Source of the DNA: a bacterium CG2_30_54_10
Lineage (GTDB): Bacteria > Muiribacteriota > Ozemobacteria > Ozemobacterales > Ozemobacteraceae
Length of the DNA: 7,959 nucleotides
Direction: 5' to 3'
NCBI GenBank assembly: GCA_001872985.1
Contig: MNYA01000029.1
Location: 1 to 7,959 of the forward strand
How positions within the stretch are numbered: the stretch's first letter is position 1; every line of letters begins with the position of its first letter. Positions 1 to 5,451 of the stretch are shown here, piece by piece. The notes beneath the pieces are model-generated. The model saw nothing but the letters and a program-made list of their open reading frames with translations, ran no database searches and was not told the origin of the DNA. The position numbers and the translations under genes are program-made.

Positions 1-380
1 TTGAACTCGCCAACCTTCTCGGCAATTTTCCCAGTGAAAGAAGAACGTCCATGAACGAAATCGGTGTCAAGCTGCGGAATCGGGCTGGCGGGGCGGCGAA
101 CCAGAAAAGCTTCTTTCTCACGCTTGATCCGCTCGAATTCAGAGCGGGAGATCAGGATTCCTTTCGGGGATTTCTGCCATGTTTCTTCCAGGGCGGCGTA
201 CGGAATGTAGCGCACATTTTCGGAAAGCTTTCCGGCGCTGCCAAGAGGAACGGGCTCAGAAGCAGCGGCCTCAGAAGCGGCAGTATTCTGGGCAAACGCC
301 AGGCCAGACCAGATACAGAAAATGGAAAGCAAAAGAACAACTTCAAAGGGGAAAAGCATCCGACGGTGGCTTGAGAACAT
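1..380 (-). CDS. Secreted/periplasmic protein of unknown function, N-terminal 126 residues (runs off left edge)
   Basis: The reading frame is open from an ATG at 380 to the window edge with no stop, so only the N-terminus is present. The start is supported by a GGGAGG ribosome site at 387-392, 6 nt upstream. Residues 1-30 form a signal peptide: basic start (HRR at 5-7), hydrophobic core about 14-28, and cleavage after AFA (28-30). A low-complexity Ala/Ser/Glu linker follows (33-44), then a stretch reading RYIPYAALEETWQKSPKG at 57-74 and ISRSEFERIKREKE. From memory, similar 'Y-x-P-Y...L...SRxEFE' segments occur near the start of large secreted hypothetical proteins in some environmental bacteria; this is unverified and gives no function. 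The gene has its own promoter (516-545) and a structured leader, so it appears to be transcribed separately from the cyclase gene upstream. Location outside the cytoplasm is well supported; function is unknown. Confidence 0.8.
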   Translation of the reverse strand, partial: MFSSHRRMLFPFEVVLLLSIFCIWSGLAFAQNTAASEAAASEPVPLGSAGKLSENVRYIPYAALEETWQKSPKGILISRSEFERIKREKEAFLVRRPASPIPQLDTDFVHGRSSFTGKIAEKVGEF

Positions 381-392
381 GGGGAACCTCCC

Positions 393-503
393 TCTTTTTT
401 CCGCGAATCCCGCAAACGCCATTCGTGGGGCCTGGGATCGCCGCGCCACAGCGCGGCTGATAAAGTCTTCTTTCCGCGATCTCGCAAACGCCATTCGCGG
501 GGC
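393..503 (-). repeat. Two hairpin-forming direct repeats flanking a perfect hairpin in the leader of the secreted-protein gene
   Basis: Two copies of a roughly 38-nt unit lie at 393-431 and 466-503. They differ by one gap and about three substitutions, with a repeat period near 73 nt. Each shares the plus-strand core CGCAAACGCCATTCG and can fold: 401-408 with 421-428 (one wobble or mismatch), and 474-479 with 495-500 (perfect 6 bp). Between them GCCGCGC (440-446) and GCGCGGC (451-457) form a perfect 7-bp stem around a CACA-type loop. The array lies between the predicted transcription start (about 509) and the ribosome site (387-392), so it would form most of the 5' untranslated leader. It could be regulatory, or simply dispersed repeats typical of this genome. 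Confidence 0.75.
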
Positions 504-515
504 GATCCGCACACG

Positions 516-545
516 ATCATAGATTTCGGGAAGAAGGTTTGTCAA
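516..545 (-). promoter_or_regulatory. Sigma70-like promoter for the left-edge secreted protein
   Basis: On the minus strand a perfect -35 TTGACA (545-540) is followed by an 18-nt spacer and a -10 TATGAT (521-516, 5 of 6 consensus). Transcription would begin near 509, giving a leader of about 130 nt ahead of the ATG at 380. It lies just after the end of the cyclase gene, giving the secreted-protein gene its own transcript even though both genes point the same way. Confidence 0.65.
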
Positions 546-583
546 CCCATTTCAGGGTTTTCCCGATCCGATGGTTTCCCAGA

Positions 584-2026
584 TCAGAAGCGCCGGAAGC
601 CGCAGGCGCCGCAAAAACGCACTCCTTCGAGAACGTGGGTTCCGCAATTGGGGCAGGCGCCTTCGCGGTAATTGGCATAGCGAGAAAGGGCGTAGACAGT
701 GACCGGTTCGGCCTTTCCCTTCAAGGAGATCTTGGGGCGCTGTTCGCATTGGCCCTGCCAGTCCTGAAGGTTTTCGTAGGTGCTTTCCGAGACGAGAATC
801 TCTCCGCCTTGAGCGCTCGAACAAAGTCTGAAGGCGATGTTAACACCGTCGCCGATGGCGGTATAACTTGAAAGCTTCTGCGAGCCGATGTTTCCGACCA
901 GAACATCCTGGAAGTTTATCCCCACACCCACTGAAAAGGCCGGGAACCCGAGAGCGACCCACTCTGCCATGTTGTCCTGCGTCATGTCCTGGATTTCCTG
1001 GGCAGCCACCACAGCGTGGTACGAGGGCTTGTCGATCGACATCGGAGTTCCGAAGAGAACCATCGCCGCATCCCCCATGAACTTGTCGAGGGTTCCCCTG
1101 TTCGTCATGACGATGTCCGTCAGCCGGGAGAAATAGCGGTTAAGAAGTTCGACGACCTTTTCCGGAGGGAGCTTTTCAGACATCCGTGTGAATCCGCGGA
1201 TATCGGCAAACATTATCGCAATTTTCTTGCGAGTTCCACCAAGGACGATTCCGGCCGGATTCTTTTCGATGAACTCGATGACCTCCGGGGCTACCATCCG
1301 GCTGAAAATCTGCCGAAGTCTCCCAAAGGCCTTTGTTTGCTCATCAAGTTCCTGCTTTTTTACCGCGAGAGCCTGGGATTCTTCGGCCAAAGCCTGCTTC
1401 TGCTCGGAAAGTATCTTGGTGTTGGTAAGCACCAGACCAAGGAGGGTAGTGACCATCTCGATGGTTTCGAGGTCATCTTCTCCGGCGAAAACGTTTCCTG
1501 CGTAGGAACAGATCACCAGCAACTTCTGGACGATCCCGCGCAATCTCACCGGACACACGATTTTCGCATCGGAAATAACCCCCCGACGTTCGAGGTAAGC
1601 AAGGTCATCCTGCATGTGAAGGTGCGCGCGGCTGAGAGGCACTCCATTATCGAGAACGTAGGTGATCATGGAATCCTCGTTCAAAGGGACAATTGGGGTT
1701 TTGTCATCAGGAAACCCAACTGAAAATTCAGAAACCAGCCCATCAGGAGTGCGACTGAGAATGCAGGCTTTTTTTATCGTAAGCGTGGTGTCCAAGAGAT
1801 CCCAGGCTCGGGCGTGAACATTTTCGTCTTCCAATGTGCTTATGAGGAGGCGGATCCGCTGGAGGAAAGAGTGGGTCTTGTCGATCAGATGGAGGTTTTT
1901 TTTCTGAAGTTCGTCACGCTCGAACTCGATCTTTCCAAGGTTGGCCTTGAGGTTGGCGAATTCTTTCTTTAGGTTTTCGAGTTCTTTCTTGGCGGTGCCC
2001 CCGCCGAGGCTGTCAAGAATTCCCAT
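584..2026 (-). CDS. GAF domain class III adenylate/guanylate cyclase with C-terminal zinc ribbon
   Basis: A 480-residue cytoplasmic signalling enzyme predicted to make a cyclic nucleotide from ATP or GTP. Domains: an N-terminal coiled coil (about 12-50), a GAF-like sensor region (about 55-205), a Glu/Gln/Lys-rich coiled linker (205-240), and a class III catalytic domain (about 262-448). Metal-binding Asp275 (FADIRGFT) and Asp319 (KFMGDA), purine-selecting Lys315, and catalytic Asn396 and Arg400 (AIGDGVNIAFRL) are all present, so it should be active. Ser387 sits where cyclases usually have Asp or Thr, so ATP is likely but not certain. The C-terminus holds a CxxC-x10-CxxC zinc ribbon (Cys458, 461, 472, 475). 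No membrane segment or signal peptide is seen. It is the last gene of an operon with two PilT ATPases, 17 nt after the second. The ATG has AGGGGA 7-8 nt upstream. The catalytic call is firm; the GAF ligand is unknown. Confidence 0.93.
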   Translation of the reverse strand: MGILDSLGGGTAKKELENLKKEFANLKANLGKIEFERDELQKKNLHLIDKTHSFLQRIRLLISTLEDENVHARAWDLLDTTLTIKKACILSRTPDGLVSEFSVGFPDDKTPIVPLNEDSMITYVLDNGVPLSRAHLHMQDDLAYLERRGVISDAKIVCPVRLRGIVQKLLVICSYAGNVFAGEDDLETIEMVTTLLGLVLTNTKILSEQKQALAEESQALAVKKQELDEQTKAFGRLRQIFSRMVAPEVIEFIEKNPAGIVLGGTRKKIAIMFADIRGFTRMSEKLPPEKVVELLNRYFSRLTDIVMTNRGTLDKFMGDAAMVLFGTPMSIDKPSYHAVVAAQEIQDMTQDNMAEWVALGFPAFSVGVGINFQDVLVGNIGSQKLSSYTAIGDGVNIAFRLCSSAQGGEILVSESTYENLQDWQGQCEQRPKISLKGKAEPVTVYALSRYANYREGACPNCGTHVLEGVRFCGACGFRRF

Positions 2027-2043
2027 TTTCCGTTCCCCTGGGC

Positions 2044-3087
2044 CTATTTATTCTCCCGCATTTCGGGAGGAACATCGTCGATTTTCACTTGTCCAGACTT
2101 GATCAATTCGTTCACGGTGACATACATCGGAACGCAACCCGACCGCCGACCTACCCGAAGGATCGAGTAGATTTCATGAATCTTCTTTTGTCTGATGAGA
2201 TTACAAACCGAGGGAAGCATCGGAAGCACCTCATAAGCGAGAGCCCTACCCTTTCTCGTAGCAAGCGGAAGCAGCGCTTGCGAAATGATCGCCCGCAGGC
2301 AACTGGAAAGCATGAAACGAATGTTGTCTCTTTGGTGGGAGGGAAAAATATTTATCAGGCGAAGAATGCTCTGAGTCGCATTCGAGGTATGAAGGGTTCC
2401 GAGGACAAGATGGCCGGTTTCGGCTGCTTTCAAGCAGGTTTCGACGGTTTCCTGGTCGCGCAGTTCCCCGATGAAAATAACATCGGGATCTTGGCGCAGG
2501 GCCGATGTCAAGCCGCCATGAAAGGTCGGGGTATCCTCTCCTACTTGGCGTTGGCTCACGATGGAGGCGGAATACGTTCCAAACACATACTCGATCGGGT
2601 CTTCAATGGTGATGATGTGAACCGAGTCTTTCAGGGCGAGCATATTAACAATGCTCGCTGCTGTCGTGGATTTTCCAGAGTTAGTGGCTCCAGTGATGAG
2701 GATCATACCATTGTTGGTTTTCAGTATCATATCGAGTACCTCGGTGGTAAAACCCAACTTTTCGAGTGCAGGAGGTTGTCCGGGAACAAGGCGCAGGGAA
2801 AGCGCAAGATTGTTCCTCTGGAAAAAGATGTTGGCACGCGCCCGAAAGCCATCCGGAAGTTCGAAAGAGCAGTCTATCTGTCCCTTGGCCTTGAAGATCT
2901 GCAGACGTTTTTCATCAAGAATCTCGAAAACGAGCTGTTCGATCTCCTTGGGGGAAACGGCGGCAATCTCAAGACGCCTGATCTCATCGGCAGCGCGAAC
3001 GACCGGAGGAAACCCGGATTTGATATGGACGTCGTGTGCCCCGAGTTCGAGGGCTTTTTTCACGATCTGGTTGAGTATCTCAATCAT
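2044..3087 (-). CDS. PilT/PilU-type pilus retraction ATPase, second of a tandem pair
   Basis: A 347-residue hexameric secretion ATPase of the PilT family, expected to act at the cytoplasmic base of a type IV pilus and depolymerise pilin. Features in order: an N-terminal domain with the HDVHIKSG motif (18-25), Walker A GATNSGKST (133-141, Lys139), an Asp box IITIEDPIEYVF (158-169), a Walker B region with QDPDVIFIGELRD and catalytic Glu208, a His box TGHLVLGTLH (224-233), and a C-terminal NLIRQKKIHEIYSIL (296-310) that matches the PilT retraction motif AIRNLIR..KIHQIYS only in part. Length is normal for the family. The Walker A is unusual: GPTGSGKS is usual, and here Pro becomes Ala and Gly becomes Asn, although the GxxxxGKS/T rule holds. 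Its ATG overlaps the stop of the first pilT by 4 nt (ATGA), implying coupled translation. It could be the PilU-like accessory partner of the first protein. Confidence 0.92.
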   Translation of the reverse strand: MIEILNQIVKKALELGAHDVHIKSGFPPVVRAADEIRRLEIAAVSPKEIEQLVFEILDEKRLQIFKAKGQIDCSFELPDGFRARANIFFQRNNLALSLRLVPGQPPALEKLGFTTEVLDMILKTNNGMILITGATNSGKSTTAASIVNMLALKDSVHIITIEDPIEYVFGTYSASIVSQRQVGEDTPTFHGGLTSALRQDPDVIFIGELRDQETVETCLKAAETGHLVLGTLHTSNATQSILRLINIFPSHQRDNIRFMLSSCLRAIISQALLPLATRKGRALAYEVLPMLPSVCNLIRQKKIHEIYSILRVGRRSGCVPMYVTVNELIKSGQVKIDDVPPEMRENK

Positions 3088-4160
3088 AGGATGCCCTTAC
3101 GCTCGAACCGCGCAAGCAGAGCCTCCGGATCGGGGCTATACGGGAATGCCTGGGAAGAATCGATCAAACCCCGAAGAACCAGATCCTCCAGCGCGCCATT
3201 CATGGAAATCATCCCTGTGTCGGTGCCGGTTTCGAGAAAAGTGGAAATCTGTTCGTGTTTCTCGTTCCGGATGAGGTTTGAAATGGCCGGGTTGTTGATG
3301 AGGATTTCACGGGCTGCCAACCGCTGTTTTGGATCCTTTTTCGACGGAATGAGCGCCTGAGCGACTATCCCGACAAGAACCGCGGCGAGTTGGTCCCTGA
3401 CGAACTCCCGGGCGTCGGCGGGAAACACGCCAAGGATGCGTGAAACCGCGGAAGAGGTGCTCCTCGCGTGAAGGGTCGAGATGACCAGGTGTCCAGTCTC
3501 GGCCGCAGTAAGCGCCAATTCGATCGTATCGACTTCGCGCATCTCGCCGACCATTATTATGTCGGGATCCTGCCGAAGGGTTCCGCGCAAAGCCTCCGGG
3601 AAACTCGTGAAGTCGCGCCGCAACTCGCGCTGAAGGAACTCGGCCTTCTCATCCCTAAAGAGAAACTCGATGGGGTCTTCGAGAGTAACGATCCTGACCT
3701 GGTAATGGAGGTTGATGAATTGCAGAAGCGCCGCGATGGTCGTGCTTTTTCCCGATCCTGTCGGGCCGCAAAAAAGGAGCAGCCCGGATTGCCGCTGAAC
3801 GGCATCCACCACGATCTTGGGCACCTTAACGGTCTCGATTGTCGGCAAGGTAAAAGGGATCTGTCGGAACACAAAGGCGAGATTCGCTTTCTGAAGAAAG
3901 CAGTTCACCCGAAAGCGGCTGACCCCAGGCAAGGAAACCGAGTAATCAACATCCTTTTGGGATTCGAACAGTTTATGTGTTACAGGCGGGGCGGTTTTCT
4001 CGAAGAACTTTTTGAGCATCTCGTTGGTAAGAGGAAGCCCTGAGGTGATGTGGATACGGCCTCCGACACGGAAAGCGGGGGGGAGCCCGACCCGAAGATG
4101 CACATCGGAGGCATCCATTTTTTTGCAAAGGGCCAGGATTTCCGCTAACTGTTCATCCAT
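3084..4160 (-). CDS. pilT: Type IV pilus twitching motility ATPase PilT
   Basis: A 358-residue PilT-family ATPase, predicted to power type IV pilus retraction and twitching motility. Visible motifs: SDVHLRVG (18-25), a canonical Walker A GPTGSGKST (132-140, Lys138), an Asp box TLEDPIEF (159-166), a Walker B region LRQDPDIIMVGEMRE with Glu206 (195-209), a His box TGHLVISTLH (222-231), and a C-terminal AISNLIRNEK (292-301) close to the AIRNLIR motif needed for retraction. No pilin, PilB or PilC gene is in the window, so the pilus is encoded elsewhere. It is first in a three-gene operon with a second PilT-like gene and a nucleotide cyclase. The start at 4160 is chosen because the PilT alignment begins there; the ribosome site is weak (GATGG at most), and the start lies in a tandem duplication that also creates a 16-codon upstream frame. 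Confidence 0.94.
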   Translation of the reverse strand: MDEQLAEILALCKKMDASDVHLRVGLPPAFRVGGRIHITSGLPLTNEMLKKFFEKTAPPVTHKLFESQKDVDYSVSLPGVSRFRVNCFLQKANLAFVFRQIPFTLPTIETVKVPKIVVDAVQRQSGLLLFCGPTGSGKSTTIAALLQFINLHYQVRIVTLEDPIEFLFRDEKAEFLQRELRRDFTSFPEALRGTLRQDPDIIMVGEMREVDTIELALTAAETGHLVISTLHARSTSSAVSRILGVFPADAREFVRDQLAAVLVGIVAQALIPSKKDPKQRLAAREILINNPAISNLIRNEKHEQISTFLETGTDTGMISMNGALEDLVLRGLIDSSQAFPYSPDPEALLARFERKGIL

Positions 4161-4248
4161 TTTATACCATCGGGCTCATCGACTCGGTCCCCGGATCCAA
4201 CCGTTCATCCATTTCGTACCATCGGGCTCATCGACTCGGTCCCCGGAT
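4151..4248. repeat. Tandem 46-bp direct repeat (52-bp period) spanning the pilT start
   Basis: Copies at 4151-4196 and 4203-4248 match at 44 of 46 positions, separated by 6 bp; the two differences are adjacent (TA against CG at copy positions 13-14). Each copy contains, on the minus strand, an ATGGATGAAC start region plus about 36 bp of upstream sequence. The copy nearer the gene supplies the real pilT start. Because 52 is not a multiple of three, the upstream ATG is out of frame with pilT. The few differences suggest a recent or selectively kept local duplication. Confidence 0.9.
4162..4212 (-). other. Possible 16-codon upstream leader ORF of pilT
   Basis: The upstream copy of the duplicated start opens a frame reading MDERLDPGTESMSPMV, which ends in TAA one base before the pilT ATG (4160). 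A ribosome finishing here could restart directly on pilT, which itself lacks a strong ribosome site. The frame may equally be an accidental result of the duplication. No codon or conservation evidence is available. Confidence 0.25.
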
Positions 4249-4386
4249 GGTTGAGAACCTGGACGATTGAGAAAGCCAGCACCGAGTTCTCGCCTTCGTA
4301 CATCGGAGAAAGACTTCATTTGGTTTACCACCGATGGGAACTTTTTTTATTTAGCATTTATTGAACCACCATCGAATTGTATGAGA

Positions 4387-4415
4387 TTGTAACCTCGAAA
4401 TGTTTCACTTATAAT
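4387..4415 (+). promoter_or_regulatory. Sigma70-like promoter of the 4461-6693 operon
   Basis: A perfect -10 TATAAT (4410-4415) lies 17 nt after a -35-like TTGTAA (4387-4392, 4 of 6). Transcription would start near 4422, about 40 nt ahead of the ATG at 4461, which has its own GAGGG ribosome site at 4451-4455. The rest of the gene-free stretch (4249-4386) is partly A/T-rich and holds no other feature I can support. Confidence 0.65.
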
Positions 4416-4437
4416 GATACCCTGGCCGGACGGTCAT
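4408..4437 (-). promoter_or_regulatory. Candidate minus-strand promoter for the pilT-cyclase operon, sharing the -10 of the opposite promoter
   Basis: On the minus strand ATGACC (4437-4432, 4 of 6 to TTGACA), an 18-nt spacer and TATAAG (4413-4408, 5 of 6) form a possible promoter. Its -10 overlaps the plus-strand TATAAT because the core TTATAA is self-complementary. It would give pilT a leader of roughly 240 nt. Other weak TACAAT-like -10 sites exist nearby on this strand, so the true start is uncertain. Confidence 0.3.
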
Positions 4438-4460
4438 GAATTTTTCATACGAGGGAAACC

Positions 4461-4742
4461 ATGTTCGATCCAACTCAGACCATGATTGATGAGTTCATCC
4501 GCCGATTGCAGTCAGGGTACCGCCGCACATTCGGGGGAATGGACCCCGATTTTTCAGACATCATCCATTGGGCGGGCAACATGGCGATGGAGAACATCGC
4601 CAACAGCGCTGCCCTGTACCACAACGTCGAGCATACCATTCCGATCGCGATGGTCGCCCAGGAAATCTTCCACGGGAAGCAGATTATCGCCAACCTTTAT
4701 TCGAATGTCTTCGTCGTCGAACACGCTCTGGTCGGTTCATGA
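4461..4742 (+). CDS. Short protein resembling a truncated N-terminus of an HD-type phosphohydrolase
   Basis: A 93-residue soluble protein with a clear promoter and ribosome site (GAGGG, 5 nt spacing). Residues 48-73 (NSAALYHNVEHT...QEIFHGK) closely resemble, from memory, the segment 'NSDALYHNVEHT...GQEILRGK' found just before the catalytic HD motif in a family of bacterial HD metal-dependent phosphohydrolases of about 200 or more residues. Here the sequence stops resembling that family after residue 73, and neither of the other two frames restores a CHD motif, so the active site (H...HD...D) is missing. It is probably a remnant left by deletion, or a small protein with a non-catalytic role. 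Its TGA overlaps the radC ATG (ATGA), so its translation may drive radC. The family link needs a database search. Confidence 0.7.
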   Translation: MFDPTQTMIDEFIRRLQSGYRRTFGGMDPDFSDIIHWAGNMAMENIANSAALYHNVEHTIPIAMVAQEIFHGKQIIANLYSNVFVVEHALVGS

Positions 4743-5437
4743 ACGCAATTAAATCCCTCGCTGGAAAAGACCACCGGAAACGCATGAAAGAGCGGTTCGA
4801 TCAAGCTGGGCTTGGGGCCTTCTCGGATCACGAAATTCTGGAGTTCCTCCTTTTCTACTCGATCCCCCGGGTCGATACCAAGCCCATGGCAAAAGCCCTT
4901 CTGGACGAATTCCGCGACTTGCCTGGGGTTTTTTCCGCCACCCGGGAAGGCCTTCTCTCGATTTCGGGTCTTGGCCCCGAAGCTGCGAGGTTTATTTTCC
5001 TTTTTAGGGATTTGTCCGGAAAGATCCTGCAGAAAAAAGCCCTCGGAAGCACGCCTGCAATTTCTACCGCTTCCGATCTGATCGCCTATTTGGGCGCAAC
5101 GATGTCCAATCTCCCAATCGAACAGTTCCGGGTGGTGTTCGTTAACAATGTGAATCGGATCATCAAAGACGAATCGGTCTCCACCGGAACCGAAGACCAG
5201 ACCGCTGTCTATCCGAGACAAGTCATGAAGAGGGCGCTGGCCGTACACGCTACCGGAATACTCGTTGCGCACAATCACCCGACCGGCTCGCTGCGGCCTT
5301 CCCCGGCAGACCTTGAAATAACACGTGCGCTCGCCGCGGCCGCCGGCGCACTTGAAATTCGTCTTCTCGATCATTTGATCCTTGGGCGCGAGGGGCAAGG
5401 ATATTTCAGTTTCCGCGAAAATGGCTTGATTTCCTGA
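4739..5437 (+). CDS. radC: RadC family JAB/MPN-domain protein
   Basis: A 232-residue member of the RadC (UPF0758) family. The N-terminal half has the HRKRMKERF entry motif (12-20), the SDHEILEFLLFY segment (29-40) and a helix-hairpin-helix-like region around GLLSISGLGPEAA (71-83). The C-terminal half (about 105-232) is a JAB/MPN domain with the metal-binding JAMM signature H178-N-H180-P followed by Asp191 (HxH-x10-D) and Ser188. RadC proteins were historically linked to DNA repair, but their actual activity is unsettled; the JAMM motif suggests a zinc-dependent hydrolase fold. The start at 4739 is preferred because it gives the full family N-terminus and overlaps the previous stop as ATGA; the longer open frame back to 4568 is a shadow of the upstream gene. 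No strong ribosome site precedes it, consistent with translational coupling. The length is typical. Confidence 0.93.
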   Translation: MNAIKSLAGKDHRKRMKERFDQAGLGAFSDHEILEFLLFYSIPRVDTKPMAKALLDEFRDLPGVFSATREGLLSISGLGPEAARFIFLFRDLSGKILQKKALGSTPAISTASDLIAYLGATMSNLPIEQFRVVFVNNVNRIIKDESVSTGTEDQTAVYPRQVMKRALAVHATGILVAHNHPTGSLRPSPADLEITRALAAAAGALEIRLLDHLILGREGQGYFSFRENGLIS

Positions 5438-5451
5438 AAGGGGCTCGGACA

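Noticed and set aside
393..503. CRISPR array in the left leader.
   Set aside because: There are only two units, each internally folded, with a palindromic spacer and no cas genes; they are leader repeats.
152..520. 122-codon minus-strand frame over the left leader region.
   Set aside because: It overlaps the signal-peptide gene in another frame, crosses the leader hairpins and has Arg/Pro-rich shadow composition.
544..559. AACCC/GGGTT hairpin after the cyclase gene as a terminator.
   Set aside because: The stem is only 5 bp, has no T-run behind it on the minus strand, and overlaps the next promoter's -35; too weak to call.
2089..3360. 423-codon plus-strand frame opposite the PilT genes.
   Set aside because: It spans the junction of two well-defined PilT genes on the other strand and has no recognisable domain; an antisense shadow.
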